NCBI GenBank assembly: GCA_934454035.1
Contig: CAKSFY010000004.1
Location: 1-52,542 of the forward strand
Length of the DNA: 52,542 nt
DNA from: an uncultured Clostridia bacterium
GTDB lineage: Bacteria; Bacillota; Clostridia; UBA1381
Direction of reading: 5' to 3'
The notes below the pieces were generated by a model that searched no databases, was not told the DNA's origin, and worked only from the letters and a program-made list of their open reading frames with translations. A program made the translations under genes and the position numbers. Positions 18,287 through 26,039 of this stretch are shown piece after piece. Each line of letters opens with the position of its first letter. The first letter of the stretch is position 1.

Positions 18287-19183
18287 CTATCCTTTTACCG
18301 CACCGAGCATAACACCGCTTGCAAAATATTTTTGCAGAAACGGATATACCGCAATAATAGGTACTGTTGAAATAATAATGGTTGCCGCCGAAAGCGAACG
18401 GGTGCTGACGCTTGACTGCGCCAGTTTTTCCGACGCCGTTCCGCCCATCTGCGCCATCAGCTGCGACATTGCATTTGTATTTATTATCTGCCTGAGCAAT
18501 GTCGGCAGCGGAATAAGCGCGGAATTTTTAATGTAAATAGCTCCCATAAACCAGTCATTCCACTGCGTGACCGCCGTAAACAGTGCCAATGTTGCCAAAA
18601 CCGGTTTTGATACCGGCAATACTATCGAAAAAAATGTTCTGTACTCCCCGGCTCCGTCGATTTTTGCCGCTTCTAGCAATCCGTCCGGCAATGTATCAAA
18701 AAACGAACGGAATATAATCATATTATAAGCGTTAAATAAAACAGGCAAAACATATACCCAGAATGTGTCAACCAAATGCAGAGACTGCATAAGCAAAAAT
18801 GTCGGGATAAGTCCTGCGCTCACATACATGGTAAGCGTGCATATTTTCATATACAATTTACGGAACTTCAATTGTTTTCTTGATACCGCATAGGCAAACA
18901 TACTTGTCACAACAGTCGAACCAACCGTTACGGCAACTGTACGCAGTACGCTTATTTTAAAAGCATTGACAAGCCTTGAATCCTTAAAGACATATGTATA
19001 ATTTTCAAGAGTAAAAATTCTCGGCCATACGGTAAGTCCGCCTTTTAGAGTATCGAGTCCGTCATTGAAAGAAATCACAATCAGATTCCAAAACGGATAA
19101 ATCATAATTATACTTAAAAATATCAGCACAATATATGCAGCAACCGAAAGCGAAATATCCGAAAAGCTTTTTCCCTTTACCAT
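18287..19183 (-). CDS. carbohydrate ABC transporter permease (LplC/YtcP-like)
   Basis: Inner-membrane permease of the MalG type, 298 residues with six predicted membrane segments starting at ~15-35. The cytoplasmic EAA loop is EAAKIDGAGEYRTFFSIVLP, which docks the transport ATPase. The C-terminus KYFASGVMLGAVKG is the characteristic end of this subfamily. ATG start with AGGAG upstream. The 5' end overlaps the first permease gene by 7 nt. Acts with the LplB-like permease and the lipoprotein at 16607-18214 to import an oligosaccharide. Confidence 0.94.
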   Translation of the reverse strand: MVKGKSFSDISLSVAAYIVLIFLSIIMIYPFWNLIVISFNDGLDTLKGGLTVWPRIFTLENYTYVFKDSRLVNAFKISVLRTVAVTVGSTVVTSMFAYAVSRKQLKFRKLYMKICTLTMYVSAGLIPTFLLMQSLHLVDTFWVYVLPVLFNAYNMIIFRSFFDTLPDGLLEAAKIDGAGEYRTFFSIVLPVSKPVLATLALFTAVTQWNDWFMGAIYIKNSALIPLPTLLRQIINTNAMSQLMAQMGGTASEKLAQSSVSTRSLSAATIIISTVPIIAVYPFLQKYFASGVMLGAVKG

Positions 19184-20142
19184 AAACTTACATCTCCTAA
19201 CTTTCTTGAAATTCCGTTTGCTGCCAGCAGCATGATTATGTTAATAATTGACTTGAATACTCCTGCCGCCGTAGCAAAAGAAAACCGCTGCGCCTTTATT
19301 CCGACTCTGTACACATATGTATCTATTACGTCCGCAACCGACATTAATATTCTGTTCTCACCGTTATTTGTAAGCAGCAATATATCGTCAAATCCTGCAT
19401 TTAAAATATTCGATACATTTAATATAAGTACAATAACAATCTGCGTCATTATGCACGGCAATGTAATTACAAAAATCTGTTTAAATCTTGACGCTCCGTC
19501 AAGCGCCGCCGCCTCATAAAGGTCCGGGCTTATACCGCTTATTGCCGCCATAAATATTATCGCATTAAAGCCGGTACTTTTCCATACGTTTGCCGAAACA
19601 AGAATTGTCCAGAAATAATTCGGATTTGACAGAAAATTAATCGGCTCCTTTATAATCCCCAGCGACATTAGCACCGAGTTCACAGTTCCCCCATCCATGG
19701 ACAACAGCGTTACCAGCATTCCCGCAACAACAACCCACGATATAAAATGAGGCATATATGTAATCGTTTGAAAAAAACGTCTGTTTCTTATATTTGCTAT
19801 CTCATTTAAGAGTACTGCCAGTATTATCGGTGCCGGAAATCCGAAAATAAGCTTCAGCATACTTATAACCAGCGTATTTCTCATTATTCCGACAAAGTTT
19901 CTGTCGCTGAAAAAAGCCTGAAAATGTTTCAGTCCTGCCCACGGACTGCCAAAAATACCTGTATACAAGTTGTAATCCTTAAATGCAACAATTATTCCGC
20001 ACAGCGGAATATACGCAAATACCATTATCAGCAGTAATCCCGGAACAATCATACTCTGCAGCTCAATCTGCTGCCTGAATTTTCCGTTATTTAATTTACC
20101 CTTACCGACATTTACTCTTTTGTCAGGCAAATGATTATTCAA
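19177..20142 (-). CDS. carbohydrate ABC transporter permease (LplB-like)
   Basis: Inner-membrane permease of the MalF type, 321 residues. It opens with a soluble, basic N-terminus (~1-30) and then six membrane segments (first at ~32-55, LLLIMVFAYIPLCGIIVAF). The EAA loop is EAAALDGASRFKQIFVITLP. The start is TTG with a perfect AAGGAGG 8 nt ahead. It begins 5 nt after the zinc-ribbon gene stop and overlaps the second permease by 7 nt, so the genes are translationally coupled. The ATPase subunit is absent from the window, as is common for transporters sharing an MsmX-type ATPase (known for Bacillus; inferred here). Confidence 0.94.
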   Translation of the reverse strand: MNNHLPDKRVNVGKGKLNNGKFRQQIELQSMIVPGLLLIMVFAYIPLCGIIVAFKDYNLYTGIFGSPWAGLKHFQAFFSDRNFVGIMRNTLVISMLKLIFGFPAPIILAVLLNEIANIRNRRFFQTITYMPHFISWVVVAGMLVTLLSMDGGTVNSVLMSLGIIKEPINFLSNPNYFWTILVSANVWKSTGFNAIIFMAAISGISPDLYEAAALDGASRFKQIFVITLPCIMTQIVIVLILNVSNILNAGFDDILLLTNNGENRILMSVADVIDTYVYRVGIKAQRFSFATAAGVFKSIINIIMLLAANGISRKLGDVSLW

Positions 20143-20147
20143 TTGAA

Positions 20148-20366
20148 TTACCTCCTTCTTTGCTCATTCAAATCCATGCGTGTTCCGATAAGTTTATATC
20201 TTGTCCGAAATGATTCGTAAAGCCTTTGAACATCGTCTATCGTCCCGTTAAATCCGCATTTCATACACCGATACATTCCGTCGTCATATTTATCTATTAC
20301 AACATCTATAAATCTGTTGAAACAGCACGGGCATTTATATATTATATCTTTTTTAATCTCAGCCAT
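20148..20366 (-). CDS. zinc-ribbon microprotein
   Basis: Small 72-residue protein with two cysteine knuckles, CPCC near residues 12-15 and CMKC near 34-37, spaced as a treble-clef or rubredoxin-like zinc ribbon, followed by a basic amphipathic helix (LYESFRTRYKLIGTR) and an RRR end. No family recognised. The start overlaps the end of the 561-residue gene by 25 nt and there is no strong ribosome site, only a weak G-run, so translational coupling is likely. The 3' end is 5 nt from the LplB-like permease. The tight packing argues that it is a real gene. Zinc binding is inferred from the cysteines; a regulatory role or a role as partner of the upstream protein is open. Confidence 0.7.
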   Translation of the reverse strand: MAEIKKDIIYKCPCCFNRFIDVVIDKYDDGMYRCMKCGFNGTIDDVQRLYESFRTRYKLIGTRMDLNEQRRR

Positions 20367-22027
20367 GCTTTCATAACCCCCGTTTCATTAATCTTTCTGC
20401 TAAGCTTAAGAGTATAATACGGAATAAACAGTTCTCCGTCGCAGGCTTCCGCCCGGTCGGTTTCATCCGCACAAAGCTCCACTCTTGTTGTAATCTGCGG
20501 TATCTCGGCATATGCACACTTTCCGTTTTCTGCTATTACAGATTTTTTCTTATATAAATATTTCTCTGATTTGTCATCGACACCGAGCGTAATTCCTCTC
20601 ATTTCCTCAGGATATTCCGTAAATCCGTAGCTTCCTTTTAAATACTCGCACAGTTCACACTCTCCCTCGGATTTTTCAAGAATATGCCGTTCTATTCCTA
20701 TGTCATTTTCACGAAAATCATATACGGTTTGAATTTTAATTTCGTACCCGTCCTCAAATTTCACAGTTACCGGTGTCAATTTAACAATTGTTGTTTTTTC
20801 GGTGCGTTTTACATCGGAAATTTTAGTCGGATAAAAGCACATATCGAGTGTTTCTCCGCCATGCGTTACAAGCAGTGTTGTTCTTGAACCATCACCGTAA
20901 TGATGCTTTACGCCGCTCCTGAGCTGTGACTGAATTATAAACGGATACGAATTAATAAGCGGTTTTTCAGCATCAAGCCCTGTAAACGCTTCATATTTTC
21001 CCGCATACGGTCTCAAATCACCTATAGAGCCTCCCTGAAATGCATCAACAAGGACTCTGTAGCCGTTACTCATAAGCCAAAAATAATGCTTACCGGAATC
21101 ATAAATTATATCCTTTGCAACAGCCGCCGTCTGAGAACCTATCGGGACTGTCTTGCGATAATATTCGCAATACTCATTCATAGTCATACATTCGGCCTCA
21201 CCCGTTTTGCAAAGCTCAGCAATATATTCCAGAGTTTCTCTGTAAATCGATTGTGTTATTTCGTCACTGTCAATCAGATTGCTGCAATTACTGAGCCACC
21301 CGGAAGCAACATGAATATGATAATTCGATTTTACGTTATTATAATCCTCCTGCATACGGTACTGGTCTATAAGATTATAGTCATATACATGCATTGCTCC
21401 TCTGTTCCCGAGTCCTCTTTGAACATTTGCCGGATGACTTGCAAAAAAGTCATCTCTGCCCTCGTAAGCCTGAACAAGGTCACGGCTTAAATGCGGAACG
21501 GCAACAACTCCCGACCAATCCTCTTCATCACAGGCAGGCCGTACAGAATGTGTTTTCGACGGATACCACGCCGTCCATGACATTCCCTCTGAAAATAAAT
21601 ACCATGAATTGTTGCAGCCGTGAAATACTCTCACACCTTCTTCAAAGCAGCCGGCAATAACCATTGTAACCTCCGGGCAGTAATCCTTGATTATTTTGAT
21701 ATAATCACTGCCGAGTATGTAATGCCCTACTGTTTTCGGCATATATCCAAATCTCTTTTTAAACTTGTCAAACGTTTTTTTAACATATGCTTTTTTTTCC
21801 TCAATGCTCATAAGCCATGTAAACAATACCTCATTGTCATCCAGCCACAGCATAACCTCATAGCCGTATTGTTCACTGTCTTTTTTCACCTTTTCGACAA
21901 GCTCAAAATTATCCAGATTCACAGCTCGCATCGAAAGAGTAATCATCAGATTCAGATCTATACAAATCTGTCTTTGAAGCTCATAAGTTTCCGTAAGCTC
22001 CGGTCGTTGTATAATATTAACTATCAT
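20342..22027 (-). CDS. uncharacterised 561-residue cytosolic protein, first gene of the glycan locus
   Basis: No signal peptide or membrane segment; probably cytosolic. The N-terminal ~270 residues alternate predicted beta strands and helices, with DLNLMITLSMRA, YGYEVMLWLDDNE, FGYMPKTVGHYILG and NNSWYLFSEGMSWTAWYPS. The order and length suggest a (beta/alpha)7-8 barrel such as the NodB/GH deacetylase superfamily, but I cannot pick out a metal triad with certainty. The C-terminal ~230 residues look like beta sandwich. The ATG is preceded by GGAAAGGA. A TTGTTA-17-TATAAT promoter lies ~55-90 nt upstream. First-gene position ahead of a sugar transporter suggests processing of the imported glycan (inference). 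Gene family not recognised. Confidence 0.8.
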   Translation of the reverse strand: MIVNIIQRPELTETYELQRQICIDLNLMITLSMRAVNLDNFELVEKVKKDSEQYGYEVMLWLDDNEVLFTWLMSIEEKKAYVKKTFDKFKKRFGYMPKTVGHYILGSDYIKIIKDYCPEVTMVIAGCFEEGVRVFHGCNNSWYLFSEGMSWTAWYPSKTHSVRPACDEEDWSGVVAVPHLSRDLVQAYEGRDDFFASHPANVQRGLGNRGAMHVYDYNLIDQYRMQEDYNNVKSNYHIHVASGWLSNCSNLIDSDEITQSIYRETLEYIAELCKTGEAECMTMNEYCEYYRKTVPIGSQTAAVAKDIIYDSGKHYFWLMSNGYRVLVDAFQGGSIGDLRPYAGKYEAFTGLDAEKPLINSYPFIIQSQLRSGVKHHYGDGSRTTLLVTHGGETLDMCFYPTKISDVKRTEKTTIVKLTPVTVKFEDGYEIKIQTVYDFRENDIGIERHILEKSEGECELCEYLKGSYGFTEYPEEMRGITLGVDDKSEKYLYKKKSVIAENGKCAYAEIPQITTRVELCADETDRAEACDGELFIPYYTLKLSRKINETGVMKAWLRLKKI

Positions 22028-22088
22028 TCATTATTTTCCTTTCCGGGTATTTTTCCTTTTAACCGCTATAATTCCTTTTGATATTGTT

Positions 22089-22117
22089 ATTATACTATTT
22101 TTTAATATGCATAACAA
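22089..22117 (-). promoter_or_regulatory. sigma-A-type promoter of the glycan locus
   Basis: Minus strand: -35 TTGTTA (22112-22117), 17-nt spacer, -10 TATAAT (22089-22094). The predicted start point is near 22082, ~55 nt before the ATG. This is the only strong promoter I found ahead of the eleven co-directional genes down to 2865. The rest of the 22028-22210 gap shows no further clear element and no convincing cre box. Confidence 0.65.
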
Positions 22118-22210
22118 CAACAAAACCAACAATAAATAATCAATATCAACTTTTATGACCGCTGCCGTAAAAAGAATCTGTAATCAATATATTTTCACCT
22201 TGACTTGCAT

Positions 22211-22259
22211 TAAAAAAAGACCTGCTGAAAAAATCAGTGTGATTTTTTCAGCAGGTCTG
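22211..22259 (-). terminator. strong rho-independent terminator after the spore protein gene
   Basis: A 19-bp perfect stem (arms 22218-22236 and 22240-22258) with a 3-nt loop is followed on the minus strand by seven T. It lies ~30 nt past the spore protein stop and isolates it from the glycan locus promoter downstream. Confidence 0.92.
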
Positions 22260-22286
22260 CTCTCATTTGTTTGATTTGAAATTTAC

Positions 22287-22478
22287 TTATTTAATTTTGT
22301 TTTCGTAATCTTCAATCATCTTTTTAACCATTTGTCCGCCTATAGAACCTGCCTGTCTTGCAGTAAGGTCACCATTGTAACCTTGCTTCAAGTTAACGCC
22401 TACTTCGTTTGCAGCTTCCATCTTAAAGTTTTCCATTGCCTGTCTTGCTTCAGGTACATTGATTTTGCTCTTTGCCAT
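22287..22478 (-). CDS. alpha/beta-type small acid-soluble spore protein
   Basis: DNA-coating protein made in the forespore that protects spore DNA and is degraded at germination. 63 residues from the ATG at 22478, which has GGAGGAG 6 nt ahead; an extra 23 codons upstream (with a poly-Ile stretch) are not likely to be translated. Family marks are the germination-protease region FKMEAANEVGV, then LTARQAGSIGGQMVKKMIEDYE, close to the LTSREAGSVGGEMVKRMI consensus. Single-gene unit with its own strong terminator. Expression from a forespore sigma-G promoter is expected, but I could not find a convincing sigma-G site. It marks the organism as a spore former. Confidence 0.95.
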   Translation of the reverse strand: MAKSKINVPEARQAMENFKMEAANEVGVNLKQGYNGDLTARQAGSIGGQMVKKMIEDYENKIK

Positions 22479-22681
22479 TTTGTTTCTCCTCCATAAAATG
22501 ATAATGATAATAATGTTAACGAAAATTGATTTTCTGATGAAAACCATATTTAAAAGATACAGATTTTCTGCTTCCTTTAAACAAATTCGTTATAATCAGA
22601 CTTGCTGATTACATTCATATTTTGCACATCATTTCATCTTATATGCGATAAAATTTTTACCAAATTATTTTGTAAAAATTA

Positions 22682-23518
22682 CTATATCCATTTTTTCTTT
22701 TTAAAATACAAAAGCATTAAAACACTTATCGCAATGCTTACGGCAATAACACACGGATATCCGTACTTCCAATGAAGTGCCGGCATGAATTGAAAATTCA
22801 TTCCGTACCAGCCCGTTATAAGAGTCAGCGGCAGAAAAATCGACGTAATTATTGTAAATACCTTCATAAAATCATTTTGTTCAATCGAGAGCTGCGACTG
22901 ATATGCATCACATAGCTGACCGACAATATCCATCAGTATCTGAACCGTTCCCAAATATCTGTCCGTCCTGCTTCCCAAAATTGCGGCACGCCCCACGCTC
23001 AAATGTGAAAGAAGCTTATTGTCATTTGCATTCATTTCATCAAATATAACATCCAGCTGTTCATAATAGCGCTTAAGACGCAAAAGTTCTTTTCTCCACT
23101 TTATTATTTTTTCAAGTGCATTTTTCTTTGCTCCCGACAGAATTTCGCTTTCTACGTCACTCATTTGCTCTTCGACCTTATCAAGATAATTCATATCACC
23201 TTTTAAAAGTCTTACAAAAAAAGCATACAAAAATTGCTCATTGGACATCTCACCCAATTCACCGAATATTTTATCCGCGCAATCAAAGGCAGGCTTATCC
23301 TCACAAAGAAAAAACAAATTCTTATCATCCAAATAGATTACCATTTTTGAATTTTCCGTTCTTTCGCTGTGAACATCATACCAATCAAAAGCAAGCAAAT
23401 CAAATCCCTCGTGAGCCTCAAAACTCTCTGTCTTAAGCGCTTCCATAAGGTCAAAGGCTTCATTGTTTACAAGCTTTGCGATATCGCCGATTTCTTCAAA
23501 CAATACTACTTTTCTCAT
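22682..23518 (-). CDS. corA: CorA family divalent cation transporter
   Basis: Membrane Mg2+/Co2+ channel of the CorA/Mrs2 family, working as a pentamer. 278 residues from the ATG at 23518 (GGAGGG 6 nt ahead; the 21 codons further upstream lack a ribosome site). Cytoplasmic N-terminal domain (~1-215) with long helices, then two C-terminal membrane segments: the first ends in the signature GWYGMNF (GMN at 239-241), the second is CVIAVSIAISVLMLLYF and ends in a basic tail KKKKWI. Shorter than the ~315-residue Gram-negative form, as is usual for clostridial members. It has its own TTGATT-17-TATAAT promoter. It may transport ions other than Mg2+. Confidence 0.93.
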   Translation of the reverse strand: MRKVVLFEEIGDIAKLVNNEAFDLMEALKTESFEAHEGFDLLAFDWYDVHSERTENSKMVIYLDDKNLFFLCEDKPAFDCADKIFGELGEMSNEQFLYAFFVRLLKGDMNYLDKVEEQMSDVESEILSGAKKNALEKIIKWRKELLRLKRYYEQLDVIFDEMNANDNKLLSHLSVGRAAILGSRTDRYLGTVQILMDIVGQLCDAYQSQLSIEQNDFMKVFTIITSIFLPLTLITGWYGMNFQFMPALHWKYGYPCVIAVSIAISVLMLLYFKKKKWI

Positions 23519-23545
23519 TATATCCCTCCGACAATTACTGCCATT

Positions 23546-23574
23546 ATTATAGCAAATATTCAGGAAAAAATCAA
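23546..23574 (-). promoter_or_regulatory. sigma-A-type promoter of the CorA gene
   Basis: Minus strand: -35 TTGATT (23569-23574), 17-nt spacer, -10 TATAAT (23546-23551). The -35 box lies in the T-rich tail of the terminator of the upstream GH13 gene, a compact arrangement. Confidence 0.65.
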
Positions 23575-23608
23575 GCCGCAAAAGTCATTCGACCAATGCG
23601 GCATTTGT
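23564..23608 (-). terminator. terminator after the GH13 gene
   Basis: Arms GCCGCA (minus-strand first, 23597-23602) and TGCGGC (23575-23580) are flanked by an A-run before and TTGATTTTTT after on the minus strand. A T-run on the plus side (GTTTTTTTAT) makes it possibly bidirectional. Confidence 0.75.
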
Positions 23609-23612
23609 TTTT

Positions 23613-25532
23613 TTATCCTATGCTTCTGAACGCTTTTACACCCCTTGCGGGAAGCTCAATATAATATATCCCGTCCTCGGAATTATAGTATTCTTCATAT
23701 ATATCATTTTCGAGATAGTGGATATCAAACCTTGCCAAATCCAGACGAACCCATAATGAATTGTCACTGAAATTGGCTATCACAATATGCTTATCATTGC
23801 CCCGATATCTGATAAATCCATATCCGCACCCGACTTTATAGACCGTTTCAAATTCACCCTCCGAAAACGCTCTGTAGCCTTTTCTCAGAGCAATTGCAGT
23901 CTTGTACCAAAGAAGTATGTCTTCATTTTCTTTTCCCCAAGGATATGTTCCCCTGCAAAACGGATCTCCGTAGCCTTGAAGTCCTGCTTCATCCCCGTAG
24001 TACACACACGGAACTCCCGGCAGCAGCATTTGAATCATGACCGCCTGCTTTACCCTTTCGATTGAAGTTCTTAAAAGCTCGCCGTCAATTCTGTATGCCG
24101 CCTGCCACTCCTTGCTGACGCTCCGTCTGTCCGGTGCGCCGCTCATGGCGGTAAGTATTCTTTCCATATCATGCGAGGAGAGCATATTCAAAAGAGAATA
24201 AAATGCCGGCTTCGGATAATTCTCTTTAAGACTCATAATCCTTCTGTCAAAATCCTCAGCACTGATTTTGCCTGTACAAGCCGCCACAAGAGCGTCACGC
24301 AAAGGATAATTCATAACCGAATCAAGCTCTTTTCCGAGAAAATACTCCCTTTCTTCTCCATAACTGACTTTATTTGAAGCATCCTCCCACACTTCGCCTA
24401 TAATAACGGCGTCCGGATTTTGCTTTTTTACTTCTTCTCTTAATATTTTCACAAAAAACCCCGGAAGCTCATCAACAACATCAAGCCGCCAGCCGTATGC
24501 TCCGCATTTTATCCAGTGTTTTACTACAGAATCATCATTTTTTAATATATAATCCTGATAAGACAATGAATTTTCATTAACCTGCGGCAAAGTTTTCATT
24601 CCCCACCATGACTCATACTCATTATTCCAATTAATGAAATTGTACCAATCATAATAAGGGGACTGTTGGGACTGATATGCTCCGACACTGTCATAAGTTC
24701 CGTTTTTATTAAAATATTTACTGTCACTGCCGGTATGATTAAACACTCCGTCCAGAACAATTCTTATTCCGAATTGCTCAGCCGCTGCGCACAAATCTTT
24801 AAAATCCTCCTCAATGCCGAACATTTCATCAATCTGCATATAATCGCCGGTATCATATTTATGATTTGAATAAGCTTTAAAAATAGGATTCAGATATATT
24901 GCGTCAATCCCGAGATGAGCAAGATAGTTAAGTTTATTCTTAATCCCTTTCAGGTTTCCGCCAAAAAAATCATTTGCCAGATATTCTCCTCCGAATTGAG
25001 CAGCTGTATAAAACGGCGTATCATTCCAGACGCGTTTTATAATATCTTCTCTGTTTCCCGAAAATCCGCCGTTTTCGTTTCCGTTACAAAATCTGTCCGG
25101 AAAAATCTGATAGCATACCGAATTTCGCCACCACTCCGGGGTGGAATAATCGTCGGAATAAACCGTTATCTGATAGCAGGATTTCGGTTTTTCATGATAA
25201 AGTTTACCGAGTCCGCCGAGCATCTCAGGATTGTTTCCGTAATAAACATGCTCGTGATTCAGTATTATATCAAAGTAATACCACACATTTCCGCACTTTT
25301 TCTGCGGCGGAATAACCGCCTCATACATACAGTAACCGCCTATATCGGTAATATATGACATTTTAAGCTCATTCTCATTCTCATTTTTATCCTTATCGAT
25401 ATACACAAGGCGAACCGCATTGGGAATACCGCCGTCCGCTATTCCCAACCGTATTTTTACTTCACTGCTGTTTGTAACCGCTCCGAAAGGAGTCCGATAA
25501 AACCGATTCTGCGAATTATGTTCTATTTTCAT
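23613..25532 (-). CDS. GH13 alpha-glucan hydrolase (neopullulanase/cyclomaltodextrinase type)
   Basis: Cytosolic alpha-glucan hydrolase, 639 residues, no signal peptide. An N-terminal beta domain (~1-125, CBM34-like) precedes the TIM barrel (~130-540) and a C-terminal beta domain. The GH13 conserved regions are all present: DGVFNHTG (261-268), GWRLDVVDE with nucleophile Asp351, IIGEVWED with acid/base Glu380, and SSHD with the transition-state Asp455. MPQLGG-like and YQIFPDRF motifs near 141-148 match the neopullulanase/cyclomaltodextrinase subfamily (GH13_20). It probably trims maltodextrins or cyclodextrins. Start ATG with AAAGGA upstream, 4 nt after the small unknown gene. Last gene of the alpha-glucan cluster. 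Confidence 0.92.
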   Translation of the reverse strand: MKIEHNSQNRFYRTPFGAVTNSSEVKIRLGIADGGIPNAVRLVYIDKDKNENENELKMSYITDIGGYCMYEAVIPPQKKCGNVWYYFDIILNHEHVYYGNNPEMLGGLGKLYHEKPKSCYQITVYSDDYSTPEWWRNSVCYQIFPDRFCNGNENGGFSGNREDIIKRVWNDTPFYTAAQFGGEYLANDFFGGNLKGIKNKLNYLAHLGIDAIYLNPIFKAYSNHKYDTGDYMQIDEMFGIEEDFKDLCAAAEQFGIRIVLDGVFNHTGSDSKYFNKNGTYDSVGAYQSQQSPYYDWYNFINWNNEYESWWGMKTLPQVNENSLSYQDYILKNDDSVVKHWIKCGAYGWRLDVVDELPGFFVKILREEVKKQNPDAVIIGEVWEDASNKVSYGEEREYFLGKELDSVMNYPLRDALVAACTGKISAEDFDRRIMSLKENYPKPAFYSLLNMLSSHDMERILTAMSGAPDRRSVSKEWQAAYRIDGELLRTSIERVKQAVMIQMLLPGVPCVYYGDEAGLQGYGDPFCRGTYPWGKENEDILLWYKTAIALRKGYRAFSEGEFETVYKVGCGYGFIRYRGNDKHIVIANFSDNSLWVRLDLARFDIHYLENDIYEEYYNSEDGIYYIELPARGVKAFRSIG

Positions 25533-25536
25533 TATC

Positions 25537-26022
25537 TCAGTCCTTTAATCTTTCTGCATGTACTGTTGCATTAATTTTTTCAGTTTCATCATCAAGTACG
25601 GTAATGTTATTCCAGACAAATGTATTTTCCGAAATTTCCGAAAAAACCCACTTTTCCGCTGACGAATTGACCTTACATTCTATTCTTTCATTATTTTTTG
25701 TAACAGTCAGCCGAACAGTAAAGCGATCGGTTATATATGTCATATCATAACAATGCATATCTTTCCTATACATTCTTATTGCGGCTCCGTACTCACCGTC
25801 CGGCTGCGGATTTGTTGCTGCAGTCGCTCTTGATGGACAGATAAAAATATCTTCTATAGCATTTCCGTCCAAAGTGCGTCTGAAAAACCATTCTCCCTGA
25901 GCATTTCGTCCGCTTATATCGAAATATTCAAATTGCCAGTCACCCAAAAGCGGTTTGAACCAATCATCGTTGTCCGGAATTTTGCTTTCTCCCGACAGCA
26001 GCGCTTTTGTAAATTCGTCCAT
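25537..26022 (-). CDS. uncharacterised 161-residue protein in the alpha-glucan cluster
   Basis: Cytosolic, no signal peptide. After ~20 residues it is almost entirely predicted beta strand: LLGDWQFEYFD, GEWFFRRTLDG, IEDIFICPS, YGAAIRMYRKDMHCYDMTYI, FTVRLTVTKNNERIECKV and KWVFSEISENTFVWNNITV. This pattern and the GDW-F start resemble small lipocalin-like/DUF1579-like barrels. No catalytic motif stands out. GGGAGGAG lies 6 nt before the ATG. It sits 17 nt after glgP and 4 nt before the GH13 gene, so it is part of that operon. Function not recognised. Confidence 0.8.
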   Translation of the reverse strand: MDEFTKALLSGESKIPDNDDWFKPLLGDWQFEYFDISGRNAQGEWFFRRTLDGNAIEDIFICPSRATAATNPQPDGEYGAAIRMYRKDMHCYDMTYITDRFTVRLTVTKNNERIECKVNSSAEKWVFSEISENTFVWNNITVLDDETEKINATVHAERLKD

Positions 26023-26039
26023 TGTTTCTCCTCCCGAGA

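Noticed and set aside
22028..22088. Catabolite-repression (cre) box near the glycan locus promoter
   Set aside because: The best candidate (TATAGCGGTTAAAA) misses several conserved cre positions.
22479..22600. Possible sigma-G promoter of the spore protein gene
   Set aside because: A sequence like TGTATC with CATCAGA 16 nt later only loosely fits the sigma-G consensus.
22640..22676. AT-rich hairpin after the CorA gene (arms AATTTTTAC and GTAAAAATT)
   Set aside because: A stem of mostly A-T pairs without a GC-rich core; possible terminator, but not supportable.
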